64,000 nt of DNA from Sipunculus nudus (lineage: Eukaryota > Annelida > Sipuncula > Golfingiida > Sipunculidae), in contig CM049317.1 of assembly GCA_026874595.1 (NCBI GenBank), positions 78,137,415 to 78,201,414 on the forward strand, in the 5' to 3' direction. The position numbers were made by a program, and so were the translations under genes. Below the pieces are notes generated by a model that saw only the letters and a list, made by a program, of their open reading frames with translations, did not search any database and was not told where the DNA came from. Positions 1 through 13,227 of this stretch are shown here, in pieces. The number at the start of each line of letters is the position of its first letter. Positions within the stretch are counted from its first letter, which is position 1.

Positions 1-329
1 TCTGGATGAACTTCATATTAGATAAACGTCCTTACACAATTGGCGCTGCACTTAGTATTCTGGATGAACTTCACATTAGACAAACTTCCCTTCACAGTTG
101 GCGCTGCACTCAGTATTCTGGATGAACTTCATATCAGATAAACTTTCTTTCACAATTGGCGCTGCACTCAGTATTCTAGATGAACTTCATATTAGACAAA
201 CTTCCCTTCACAGCTGGCGCTGCACTTAGTATTCTAGATGAACTTCATATCAGATAAACTTCCTTTCACAATTGGCGCTGCACTTAGTATTCTGGATGAA
301 CTTCGTATTAGACGAACTTCCCTTCACAG
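1..329. repeat. Right-hand tail of a 58-bp satellite array (truncated by window edge)
   Basis: About five and a half tandem monomers of a 58-bp unit carrying the landmarks TGGATGAACTTCATATTAG, CTTCCCTTCACAG and GGCGCTGCACTTAG. From its first base this stretch matches 12899-13227, so the large duplication of this locus extends beyond the left edge of the window. It shares unusual variants with that copy, such as AAACGTCCTTACACAATTGG. It stops abruptly after a CTTCACAG within the final monomer, where the non-satellite segment U1 begins. Confidence 0.97.
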
Positions 330-438
330 TTTTGACTTTGTTGCTACTTTGCTCGGTAAAGATTTCACAGATTATCCAGACTGGACATACGAACATTCTT
401 TTATGTATATTTATTTGGCAGATATGTTCGTTAATGAC
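330..438 (+). CDS. Candidate exon at the satellite/U1 boundary (unrecognised)
   Basis: A weak candidate only. The last satellite monomer ends in a pyrimidine tract plus AG (CTTCCCTTCACAG), which looks like a 3' splice site. It is followed by 36 open codons, whose start reads FDFVATLLGKDFTDYPDW, ending at GAC|GTAAGG, a good 5' splice-site match. Read through the donor, the frame stops at TAG 453-455. In phase 0 the exon could join 1961-2017, which follows a TTTGCTCTACTTGATAG acceptor and ends in TAG after 18 codons. I recognise no domain, and the same structure is present in the second copy at 13228-13336. Chance open frame remains the likelier explanation. Confidence 0.15.
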
Positions 439-667
439 GTAAGGCCAGTTATATAGGCCCTGGGAATTCAAGTCAAATGTTGTATAATTTATATGAAAAA
501 GAATTGACACGTATCTTTTGCTATAACATAATCTTCTTACATTTTTTGTTTTTTCTTTACATCTTTTAGGTTTCACGTTTCAAATTTATCACTGATTTAA
601 TTATTATTACTTATTACTTTGCTTGTCATATCTACCTTTATATTGTACTCTATGAACTTTATGAGGA

Positions 668-673
668 AATAAA
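668..673 (+). promoter_or_regulatory. Possible polyadenylation signal AATAAA in U1
   Basis: An AATAAA hexamer follows a T-rich stretch and sits in the phrase TTATGAGGAAATAAAG, followed by a short (ATCA)-like run. This context resembles the 3' end of a transcript or of a non-LTR retroelement. The second copy has it at 13565-13570. No transcript can be assigned to it from sequence alone. Confidence 0.3.
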
Positions 674-2473
674 GATTATCAATCAATCATACAGGGGAGT
701 CAATTCATTGTAGATTGGAGTGCATATTTTCCCTCCCCCTGCCCCCCCCCCCTCACTTTTAAGCAAGGGGGATGGTCAATGTAATCACCCCCCCCCCCCC
801 CCACTCGATATTCAGATAAAAATATTATATTGGCAATTACATGTATGAATAATTAGAATTATTGAATTTGGTTTAATTTATGATTTTACTATGAAATATT
901 TTATCTAAACCTGGTAACTGAAAACATACTTTTTTCTAACACCATAGACATGATTTTAATTTTATTTGAAATGTGTTAGGGTTAGAGTTGAAATGTGTCA
1001 TACAGACGCTAAAAGGTATATATATATATGTGTGTGTGTATGTCTTTTTCACCCCTTCCTCCCTTTGAAGATAAATTGAGGCATAAACATAACAGTGACG
1101 CAGGACGAGAAGCTTTTCCGGAAGTTTTGGAAGTTTGGATTTATTGATCAAATGAGTCAAAGAACCTATCGTTGTCAACAATGGCAAACAAGGAATGCTC
1201 ACACCGTTACTAAAATGGGTAATTTGGCAATATATTTGATTTATGTTATGAACAAGAGATAAAGAAAAGCAGAAAATGGTAATTATGTATATTTATTTAC
1301 CAGAATAAATATTCTTCGCTTAGACAACGACTATTTGCTGCAATAAATGTAAAAAGAACGTGGAAGTATAAAGCAGCCTGCACATGTTCGTTAGCTTCAC
1401 AAACGAAAAACAGGTTTTAAAGAAAAGTAATTGCATTTATTTACTCAGAGCACCGTGGTCTGTATGTGACATTCTATATGCTCTCTCTGTGAAATGTAGA
1501 TCTTGGCATTCAAGAGTGAGTTTCCATTTGTATGTTTCGGTTTAAAACCTGAAGAAACAAGTGAACATGCGTCACGATAAAGGTACGGTATACATGAACT
1601 CTTTCAGCCAGATATTTGAGCTGTTTTAACTGTCTTTAACTTTAAATAATATATTAATTATGATAATTATAAGAAATGTTTTATTTCAGATACATACATT
1701 TGTCCATACACAGATAATTACTTTGGCAATAGAGCAGCACATAAAAGTACAATAGTCAAGACACGTGTAAGCCTGGATGAACAGAATGTATCCACTCACA
1801 TGTGACTTTAGCAGTCAACATTCAGTAAAGTGAATGTAGATGACAAATACTGTTTATATAGATTTGATTTAACCGATATTTTAAAATTACACATGGTACT
1901 GACAAACAATTTATTAACTTATTTATGCTTTATCATTGATTGTTTTGCTCTACTTGATAGGCCCTGGAGGAGGTGCTCTCCTGGTTACAACCATTTCGAA
2001 TATACTACACCATTTAGGCAGAAACATAAAAATCGTAAAGGCATTAGTATATGTTACCCTAAGCTTGTCATCAGTACTTGAGCTTATGGCGACACCACAG
2101 ACTAGGGCAATATATTGTTTCACAAAAAAATGTATATGTACACTTTTATTTTATGAACAGTTAGAGGATTAACTGATTAATGTTTAAGCTCTATAATAAA
2201 AATATCGTATTTATTTATACATGTCACCATCATGAGACAAGTCATCAGATATTACATCCCCATTGCCACTATTATCCAAGGTGTCATATTTATAATAGAC
2301 ATCCACTTAGAACTGTATCCTTTTCACAGAAGGTGAAAACACGTCGAGATCATAGATATGATAAAGTTAACTACCGGTATTGTTACAAGCACATATACTT
2401 ATTAATTTGGTATTTCATTCATGAGGAGAGATATACACATAGTATGACAAATGTTCAAGCGCCATGAGGTACG

Positions 2474-5400
2474 CTGGATGAACTTCATATTAGATAACTT
2501 CCCTTCACAGTTGGCGCTGCACTTAGTATTCTGGATGAACTTCATATCAGATAAACTTCCCTTCATAGTTGGCGCTGCACTAAGCATTCTGGATGAACTT
2601 CATATTAAATAAACTTCCCTTCACAGTTAGCGCTGCACTTAGTATTCTGGATGAACTTCATATTAGACAAACTTCCCTTCACAGTTAGCGCTGCACTTAG
2701 TATTCTGGATGAACTTCATATTAGACAAACTTCCCTTCACGGTTGGCGCTGCACTTAGTATTCTAGATGAACTTCATATCAGATAAACTTCCCTTCACAG
2801 CTGGCGCTGAACTTAGTATTCTGGATGAAATTCATATTAGACAAACTTCCCTTCACAGTTAGCGCTGCACTTAGTATTCTGGATGAACTTCATATTAGAC
2901 AAACTTCCCTTCACGGTTGGCGCTGCACTTAGTATTCTAGATGAACTTCATATCAGATAAACTTCCCTTCACAGCTGGCGCTGAACTTAGTATTCTGGAT
3001 GAAATTCATATTAGACAAAGTTCCCTTCACAGTTGGCGCTGCACTTAGCATTCTGGATGAAGTTCATATTGGACAAACTTTCCTTCACAGTTGGCGCTGC
3101 ACTTAGTATTCTGGATAAAGTTCATATTAGATAAACTTCCCTTCACAGTTAGCACTGCACTTAGTATTCTGGATGAACTTCATATTAGATAACTTCCCTT
3201 CACAGTTAGCGCTGCACTTAGTATTCTGGATGAACTTCATATTAGAAAAACTTCCCTTCACAGTTGGCGCTGCACTTAGTATTCTAGATGAACTTCATAT
3301 TAGACAAACTTCCCTTCACAGCTGGCGCTGCACTTAGTATTCTGGATGAACTTCACATCAGACAAACTTTCCTTCACAGCTGGCGCTGCACTTAGCATTC
3401 TGGATGAACTTCACATTAGACAAACTTCCCTTCACAGTTGGCGCTGCACTTAGCATTCTGGATGAACTTCATATTAGACAAACTTCCCTTCACAGTTGGC
3501 GCTGCACTTAGCATTCTCGGTGAAACTCATATTAGACAAACTTCCATTCACAGTTTGCGCTGCACTTAGCATTCTGGATGAACTTCATATTAGATAAACT
3601 TCCCTTCACAGTTGGCGCTGTACTTAGTATTCTAGATGAATTTCATATCAGATAAACTTCCCTTCACAGCTGGCGCTGAACTTAGTATTCTGGATGAACT
3701 TCATATCAGATAAACTTCCCTTCACAGCTGGCGCTGCACTTAGTATTCTGGATGAACTTTACATTAGACAAACTTCCCTTAACGGTTGGCGCTGCACTTA
3801 GCATTCTGGATGAACTTCATATAAGACAAACTTCCTTTCACAGTTGGCGCTGCACTTAGTATTCTAAATGAACTTCATATTAGATAACTTCCCTTCACAG
3901 TTAGCACTGCACTTAGTATTCTGGATGAACTTCATATTAGACAAACTTCCCTTCACAGTTGGCGCCGCACTTTGCATTCTGGATGAACTTCATATTAGAT
4001 AAACTTCCATTCACAGCTGGCGCTGCACTTAGCATTCTGGATGAACTTCATATAAGATAAACTTCCCTTCACAGTTAGCGCTGCACTTAGTATTCTGGAT
4101 GAACTTCATATTAGACAAACTTCCCTTCACAGTTAGCGCTGCACTTAGTATTCTGGATGAACAATCAAATTAGACAAACTTCCCTTCACAGTTGGCGCTG
4201 CACTTAGTATTCTGGATGAACTTCATATTAGACAAACTTCCCTTCACAGCTGGCGCTGCACTTAGTATTCTGGATGAACTTCATATTAGACAAACTTCCC
4301 TTCACAGCTGGCGCTGCACTTAGTATTCTGGATGAAATTCATATTAGACAAACTTCCCTTCACAGTTGGCGCCGCACCTAGTATTCTGGATGAACTTCAT
4401 ATTGGACAAACTTCCCTTCACAGTTGGAGCCGCACTTATTATTCTGGATGAACTTCATATTAGACAAACTTCCCTTCACAGTTGGCGCTGCACTTAGCAT
4501 TCTGGGTGAAACTCATATTAGACAAACTTCCCTTCACAGTTTGCGCTGCACTTAGCAATTTTAATGAACTTCATATTAGACAAACTTCCCTTCACAGTTA
4601 GCGCTGCACTTAGTATTCTGGATGAACAATCAAATTAGACAAACTTCCCTTCACAGTTGGCGCTGCACTTAGCATTCTGGATGAACTTCATATTAGACAA
4701 ACTTCCCTTCACAGTTGGCGCTGCACTTAGCATTCTGGATGAAGTTCATATTAGACAAACTTCCCTTCACAGTTGGCGCTGCACTTAGCATTCTGGATAA
4801 AGTTCATATTAGATAAACTTCCCTTCACAGTTAGCACTGCACTTAGTATTCTGGATGAACTTCATATTAGATAACTTCCCTTCACAGTTAGCGCTGCACT
4901 TAGTATTCTGGATGAACTTCATACTAGACAAACTTCCCTTCACAGTTGGCGCCGCACTTAGCATTCTGGATGAACTTCATATTAGATAAACTTCCATTCA
5001 CAGTTGGCGCTGCACTTAGCATTCTGAATGTACTTCATATAAGATAAACTTCCCTTCACAGTTAGCGCTGCACTTAGTATTCTGGATGAACTTCATATTG
5101 GACAAACTTCCCTTCACAGTTAGCACTGCACTTAGTATTCTGGATGAACTTCATATTAGACAAACTTCCCTTCACAGTTGGCGCTGCACTTAGCATTCTG
5201 GATGAACTTAATATAAGACAAACTTCCCTTCACAGTTGGCGCTGTACTTAGTATTCTGGATGAACTTAATATTAGACAAACTTCCCTTCACAGCTGGCGC
5301 TGCACTTAGTATTCTGGATGAATTTCATATTAGACAAACTTCCCTTCACAGTTGGCGCCGCACCTAGTATTCTGGATGAACTTAATATTAGACAAACTTC

Positions 5401-8400
5401 CCTTCACAGTTGGCGCTGCACTTAGCATTCTGGATGAACTTCATATTAGACAAATTTCCCTTCACAGTTGGCGCTGCACTTAGCATTCTGGATGAAGTTC
5501 ATATTAGATAAACTTCCCTTCACAGTTAGCACTGCACTTAGTATTCTGGATGAACTTCATATTAGATAAACTTCCATTCACAGCTGGCGCTGCACTTAGC
5601 ATTCTGGATGAACTTCATATAAGATAAACTTCCCTTCACAGTTAGCGCTGCACTTAGTATTCTGGATGAACTTCATATTAGACAAACTTCCCTTCACAGT
5701 TAGCGCTGCACTTAGTATTCTGGATGAACAATCAAATTAGACAAACTTCCCTTCACAGTTGGCGCTGCACTTAGCATTCTGGATGAACTTCATATTAGAC
5801 AAACTTCCCTTCACAGTTGGCGCTGCACTTAGCATTCTGGATAAAGTTCATATTAGATAAACTTCCCTTCACAGTTAGCACTGCACTTAGTATTCTGGAT
5901 GAACTTCATATTAGATAACTTCCCTTCACAGTTAGCGCTGCACTTAGTATTCTGGATGAACTTCATACTAGACAAATTTCCCTTCACAGTTGGCGCCGCA
6001 CTTAGCATTCTGGATGAACTTCATATTAAATAAACTTCCATTCACAGTTGGCGCTGCACTTAGCATTCTGGATGTACTTCATATAAGATAAACTTCCCTT
6101 CACAGTTAGCGCTGCACTTTGTATTCTGGATGAACTTCATATTAGACAAACTTCCCTTCACAGCTGGCGCTGCACTTAGTATTCTGGATGAAATTCATAT
6201 TAGACAAACTTCCCTTCACAGTTGGCGCCGCACCTAGTATTCTGGATGAACTTCATATTGGACAAACTTCCCTTCACAGTTGGAGCCGCACTTATTATTC
6301 TGGATGAACTTCATATTAGACAAACTTCCCTTCACAGTTGGCGCTGCACTTAGCATTCTGGGTGAAACTCATATTAGACAAACTTCCCTTCACAGTTTGC
6401 GCTGCACTTAGCAATTTTAATGAACTTCATATTAGACAAACTTCCCTTCACAGTTAGCGCTGCACTTAGTATTCTAGATGAACAATCAAATTAGACAAAC
6501 TTCCCTTCACAGTTGGCGCTGCACTTAGCATTCTGGATGAACTTCATATTAGACAAACTTCCCTTCACAGTTGGCGCTGCACTTAGCATTCTGGATGAAG
6601 TTCATATTAGACAAACTTCCCTTCACAGTTGGCGCTGCACTTAGCATTCTGGATAAAGTTCATATTAGATAAACTTCCCTTCACAGTTAGCACTGCACTT
6701 AGTATTCTGGATGAACTTCATATTAGATAACTTCCCTTCACAGTTAGCGCTGCACTTAGTATTCTGGATGAACTTCATACTAGACAAACTTCCCTTCACA
6801 GTTGGCGCCGCACTTAGCATTCTGGATGAACTTCATATTAGATAAACTTCCATTCACAGTTGGCGCTGCACTTAGCATTCTGAATGTACTTCATATAAGA
6901 TAAACTTCCCTTCACAGTTAGCGCTGCACTTAGTATTCTGGATGAACTTCATATTGGACAAACTTCCCTTCACAGTTAGCACTGCACTTAGTATTCTGGA
7001 TGAACTTCATATTAGACAAACTTCCCTTCACAGTTGGCGCTGCACTTAGCATTCTGGATGAACTTAATATAAGACAAACTTCCCTTCACAGTTGGCGCTG
7101 TACTTAGTATTCTGGATGAACTTAATATTAGACAAACTTCCCTTCACAGTTGGCGCTGCACTTAGTATTCTGGATGAACATCATATTAGACAAACTTCCC
7201 TTCACAGCTGGCGCTGCACTTAGTATTCTGGATGAATTTCATATTAGACAAACTTCCCTTCACAGTTGGCGCCGCACCTAGTATTCTGGATGAACTTAAT
7301 ATTAGACAAACTTCCCTTCACAGTTGGCGCTGCACTTAGTATTCTGGATGAACTTCATATTAGACAAACTTCCCTTCACAGTTGGCGCCGCACCTAGTAT
7401 TCTGGATGAACTTAATATTAGACAAACTTCCCTTCACAGTTGGCGCTGCACTTAGTATTCTGGATGAACTTCATATTAGACAAACTTCCCTTCACAGCTG
7501 GCGCTGCACTTAGTATTCTGGATGAACTTCATATTAGACAAACTTCCCTTCACAGCTGGCGCTGCACTTAGTATTCTGGATGAAATTCATATTAGACAAA
7601 CTTCCCTTCACAGTTGGCGCCGCACCTAGTATTCTGGATGAACTTCATATTGGACAAACTTCCATTCACAGTTGGCGCCGCACATATTATTCTGGATGAA
7701 CTTCATATTAGACAAACTTCCCTTCACAGTTGGCGCTGCACTTAGCATTCTGGGTGAAACTCATATTAGACAAACTTCCCTTCCCAGCTGGCGCTGCACT
7801 TAGTATTCTGGATGAACTTCATATTAGATAACTTCCCTTCACAGTTAGCGCTGCACTTAGTATTCTGGATGAACTTCATATTAGACAAACTTCCCTTCAC
7901 AGTTAGCGCTGCACTTAGTATTCTGGATGAACTTCATATTAGATAAACTTCCCTTCACGGTTGGCGCTGCACTTAGTATTCTAGATGAAATTCATATTAG
8001 ACAAACTTCCCTTCCCAGCTGGCGCTGCACTTAGTATTCTGGATGAACTTCATATTAGATAACTTCCCTTCACAGTTAGCGCTGCACTTAGTATTCTGGA
8101 TGAACTTCATATCAGATAAACTTCCCTTCATAGTTGGCGCTGCACTAAGCATTCTGGATGAACTTCATATTAAATAAACTTCCCTTCACAGTTAGCGCTG
8201 CACTTAGTATTCTGGATGAACTTTATATTAGACAAACTTCCCTTCACAGTTAGCGCTGCACTTAGTATTCTGGATGAACTTCATATTAGACAAACTTCCC
8301 TTCACGGTTGGCGCTGCACTTAGTATTCTAGATGAACTTCATATTAGACAAACTTCCCTTCACAGCTGGCGCTGCACTTAGCATTCTGGATGAAGTTCAT

Positions 8401-11400
8401 ATTAGACAAACTTCCCTTCACAGTTGGCGCTGCACTTAGCATTCTGGATAAAGTTCATATTAGATAAACTTCCCTTCACAGTTAGCACTGCACTTAGTAT
8501 TCTGGATGAACTTCATATTAGATAACTTCCTTTCACAGTTAGCGCTGCACTTAGTATTCTGGATGAACTTCATACTAGACAAACTTCCCTTCACAGTTGG
8601 CGCCGCACTTAGCATTCTGGATGAACTTCATATTAGATAAACTTCCATTCACAGTTGGCGCTGCACTTAGCATTCTGAATGTACTTCATATAAGATAAAC
8701 TTCCCTTCACAGTTAGCGCTGCACTTAGCATTCTGGGTGAAATTCATATTAGACAAACTTCCCTTCACAGTTGGCGCCGCACCTAGTATTCTGGATGAAC
8801 TTCATATTGGACAAACTTCCATTCACAGTTGGCGCCGCACATATTATTCTGGATGAACTTCATATTAGACAAACTTCCCTTCACAGTTGGCGCTGCACTT
8901 AGCATTCTGGGTGAAACTCATATTAGACAAACTTCCCTTCCCAGCTGGCGCTGCACTTAGTATTCTGGATGAACTTCATATTAGATAACTTCCCTTCACA
9001 GTTAGCGCTGCACTTAGTATTCTGGATGAACTTCATATTAGACAAACTTCCCTTCACAGTTAGCGCTGCACTTAGTATTCTGGATGAACTTCATATTAGA
9101 TAAACTTCCCTTCACGGTTGGCGCTGCACTTAGTATTCTAGATGAAATTCATATTAGACAAACTTCCCTTCCCAGCTGGCGCTGCACTTAGTATTCTGGA
9201 TGAACTTCATATTAGATAACTTCCCTTCACAGTTAGCGCTGCACTTAGTATTCTGGATGAACTTCATATCAGATAAACTTCCCTTCATAGTTGGCGCTGC
9301 ACTAAGCATTCTGGATGAACTTCATATTAAATAAACTTCCCTTCACAGTTAGCGCTGCACTTAGTATTCTGGATGAACTTTATATTAGACAAACTTCCCT
9401 TCACAGTTAGCGCTGCACTTAGTATTCTGGATGAACTTCATATTAGACAAACTTCCCTTCACGGTTGGCGCTGCACTTAGTATTCTAGATGAACTTCATA
9501 TTAGACAAACTTCCCTTCACAGCTGGCGCTGCACTTAGCATTCTGGATGAAGTTCATATTAGACAAACTTCCCTTCACAGTTGGCGCTGCACTTAGCATT
9601 CTGGATAAAGTTCATATTAGATAAACTTCCCTTCACAGTTAGCACTGCACTTAGTATTCTGGATGAACTTCATATTAGATAACTTCCTTTCACAGTTAGC
9701 GCTGCACTTAGTATTCTGGATGAACTTCATACTAGACAAACTTCCCTTCACAGTTGGCGCCGCACTTAGCATTCTGGATGAACTTCATATTAGATAAACT
9801 TCCATTCACAGTTGGCGCTGCACTTAGCATTCTGAATGTACTTCATATAAGATAAACTTCCCTTCACAGTTAGCGCTGCACTTAGTATTTTGGATGAACT
9901 TCATATTGGACAAACTTCCCTTCACAGTTAGCACTGCACTTAGTATTCTGGATGAACTTCATATTAGACAAACTTCCCTTCACGGTTGGCGCTGCACTTA
10001 GTATTCTGGATGAATTTCATATTAGACAAACTTCCCTTCCCAGCTGGCGCTGCACTTAGTATTCTGGATGAACTTCATATTAGATAACTTCCCTTCACAG
10101 TTGGCGCTGCACTTAGTATTCTGGATGAACTTCATATCAGATAAACTTCCCTTCATAGTTGGCGCTGCACTAAGCATTCTGGATGAACTTCATATTAAAT
10201 AAACTTCCCTTCACAGTTAGCGCTGCACTTAGTATTCTGGATGAACTTCATATTAGACAAACTTCCCTTCACAGTTAGCGCTGCACTTAGTATTCTGGAT
10301 GAACTTCATATTAGACAAACTTCCCTTCACGGTTGGCGCTGCACTTAGTATTCTAGATGAACTTCATATCAGATAAACTTCCCTTCACAGCTGGCGCTGA
10401 ACTTAGTATTCTGGATGAAATTCATATTAGACAAAGTTCCCTTCACAGTTGGCGCTGCACTTAGCATTCTGGATGAAGTTCATATTGGACAAACTTTCCT
10501 TCACAGTTGGCGCTGCACTTAGTATTCTGGATAAAGTTCATATTAGATAAACTTCCCTTCACAGTTAGCACTGCACTTAGTATTCTGGATGAACTTCATA
10601 TTAGATAACTTCCCTTCACAGTTAGCGCTGCACTTAGTATTCTGGATGAACTTCATATTAGAAAAACTTCCCTTCACAGTTGGCGCTGCACTTAGTATTC
10701 TAGATGAACTTCATATTAGACAAACTTCCCTTCACAGCTGGCGCTGCACTTAGTATTCTGGATGAACTTCACATCAGACAAACTTTCCTTCACAGCTGGC
10801 GCTGCACTTAGCATTCTGGATGAACTTCACATTAGACAAACTTCCCTTCACAGTTGGCGCTGCACTTAGCATTCTGGATGAACTTCATATTAGACAAACT
10901 TCCCTTCACTGTTGGCGCTGCACTTAGTATTCTGAATGAACTTCATACTAGATAAACTTCCCTTCACAGTTAGCACTGCACTTAGTAATCTGGATAAACT
11001 TCATATTAGATAACTTCCCTTCACAGTTAGCGCCGCACCTAGTATTCTAGGTAAACTTCATATTAGACAAACTTCCCTTCACAGTTAGCGCTGCACTTAG
11101 TATTCTAGATGAACTTCATATTAGACCAACTTCCCTTCACAGTTAGCGCTGCACTTAGTATTCTGGATGAACAATCAAATTAGACCAACTTCCCTTCACG
11201 GTTGGCGCTGCACTTAGTATTCTAGATGAAATTCATATTAGACAAACTTTCCTTCCCAGCTGGCGCTGCACTTAGTATTCTGGATGAACTTCATATTAGA
11301 TAACTTCCCTTCACAGTTAGCGCTGCACTTAGTATTCTGGATGAACTTCATATCAGATAAACTTCCCTTCATAGTTGGCGCTGCACTAAGCATTCTGGAT

Positions 11401-13227
11401 GAACTTCATATTAAATAAACTTCCCTTCACAGTTAGCGCTGCACTTAGTATTCTGGATGAACTTCATATTAGACAAACTTCCCTTCACAGTTAGCGCTGC
11501 ACTTAGTATTCTGGATGAACTTCATATTAGACAAACTTCCCTTCACGGTTGGCGCTGCACTTAGTATTCTAGATGAACTTCATATTAGACAAACTTCTCT
11601 TCACAGCTGGCGCTGCACTTAGTATTCTAGATGAACTTCATATCAGATAAACTTCCCTTCACAGCTGGCGCTGAACTTAGTATTCTGGATAAAATTCGTA
11701 TTAGACAAACTTCCCTTCACAGTTGGCGCTGCACTTAGCATTCTGGATGAAGTTCATATTAGACAAACTTTCCTTCACAGTTGGCGCTGCACTTAGTATT
11801 CTGGATAAAGTTCATATTAGATAAACTTCCCTTCACAGTTAGCACTGCACTTAGTATTCTGGATGAACTTCATATTAGATAACTTCCCTTCACAGTTAGC
11901 GCTGCACTTAGTATTCTGGATGAACTTCATATTAGAAAAACTTCCCTTCACAGTTGGCGCTGCACTTAGTATTCTAGATGAACTTCATATTAGACAAACT
12001 TCCCTTCACAGCTGGCGCTGCACTTAGTATTCTGTATGAACTTCACATCAGACAAACTTTCCTTCACAGCTGGCGCTGCACTTAGCATTCTGGATGAACT
12101 TCATATTAGACAAACTTCCCTTCACAGTTGGCGCTGCACTTAGCATTCTGGATGAACTTCATATGAGACAAACTTCCCTTCACTCTTGGCGCTGCACTTA
12201 GTATTCTGAATGAACTTCATACTAGATAAACTTCCCTTCACAGTTAGCACTGCACTTAGTAATCTGGATGAACTTCATATTAGATAACTTCCCTTCACAG
12301 TTAGCGCCGCACCTAGTATTCTAGGTAAACTTCATATTAGACAAACTTCCCTTCACAGTTAGCGCTGCACTTAGTATTCTAGATGAACTTCATATTAGAC
12401 CAACTTCCCTTCACAGTTAGCGCTGCACTTAGTATTCTAGATGAACTTCATATCAGATAAACTTCCCTTCACAGCTGGCGCTGCACTTAGCATTCTGGAT
12501 GAACTTCATATTAGACAAACTTCCCTCCACAGTTGGCGCTGCACTTAGTATTCTGGATGAACTTCATATTAGATAAACTTCCCTTCACAGTTAGCACTGC
12601 ACTTAGTATTCTGGATGAACTTCATATTAGATAACTTCCCTTCACAGTTAGCGCTGCACTTAGTATTCTGGATGAACTTCATATCAGACAAACTTCCCTT
12701 CATAGTTGGCGCTGCACTTAGTATTCTAGGTGAACTTCATATTAGACAAACTTCCCTTCACAGTTAGCGCTGCACTTAGTATTCTAGATGAACTTCATAT
12801 CAGATAAACTTCCCTTCACAGCTGGCGCTGCACTTAGTATTCTAGATGAACTTCGTATCAGATAAACTTCCCTTCACAGCTGGCGCTGCACTTAGTATTC
12901 TGGATGAACTTCATATTAGATAAACGTCCTTACACAATTGGCGCTGCACTTAGTATTCTGGATGAACTTCACATTAGACAAACTTCCCTTCACAGTTGGC
13001 GCTGCACTCAGTATTCTGGATGAACTTCATATCAGATAAACTTTCTTTCACAATTGGCGCTGCACTCAGTATTCTAGATGAACTTCATATTAGACAAACT
13101 TCCCTTCACAGCTGGCGCTGCACTTAGTATTCTAGATGAACTTCATATCAGATAAACTTCCTTTCACAATTGGCGCTGCACTTAGTATTCTGGATGAACT
13201 TCGTATTAGACGAACTTCCCTTCACAG
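2474..13227. repeat. Main array of the 58-bp satellite (about 185 monomers)
   Basis: A continuous head-to-tail array with a 58-bp period. Each monomer contains TGGATGAACTTCATATTAG, then GACAAACTTCCCTTCACAG, then TTGGCGCTGCACTTAG. A recurrent 57-bp variant lacks one A (GATAACTTCC for GATAAACTTCC). Other recurrent variants are GGCGCCGCACCTAG, GAACAATCAAATTAG, TTCCCAGCTGGCG and GCAATTTTAATGAAC. They recur at fixed spacings, showing higher-order repeats. For example, 1856 bp (32 x 58) separates GGAGCCGCACTTATT at about 4427 and 6283, and 1157 bp (20 monomers with three 57-mers) separates CACATATTATTC at 7681 and 8838. No gene lies within it. Short open frames arise only at its edge. Confidence 0.98.

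Larger units (their letters stand above)
330..2473. other. Non-satellite segment U1, first copy of a duplicated 2.1-kb block
   Basis: Low-GC sequence between two stretches of 58-bp satellite. It is repeated almost base for base at 13228-15443. Visible differences are poly-C lengths near 735-802, one T in a T-run near 545, and 72 bp missing here relative to the second copy. Contents: a possible AATAAA signal, C-homopolymers, a short TA/TG microsatellite near 1016-1041, and weak exon-like pieces listed separately. No recognised protein domain was found. The right edge (GGTACGCTGG) runs directly into satellite, whereas the second copy runs into unrelated DNA from the same point. Confidence 0.9.

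Noticed and set aside
735-802. C-homopolymers (also 13637-13698, and G-runs at about 18433-18450 and 22471-22488) as G-quadruplex regulatory sites
   Set aside because: Single uninterrupted homopolymers differing in length between the two U copies behave like slippage-prone simple sequence. No conserved quadruplex pattern is seen.
1936-2172. A 78-residue hydrophobic frame in U1 (and at 14903-15139 in U2)
   Set aside because: Conservation between the two copies only reflects their recent duplication. There is no recognised domain and overlapping frames are equally open.
2474-13227. CRISPR-like regular repetition
   Set aside because: The units are contiguous 58-bp monomers without unique spacers, and all surrounding features are eukaryotic.
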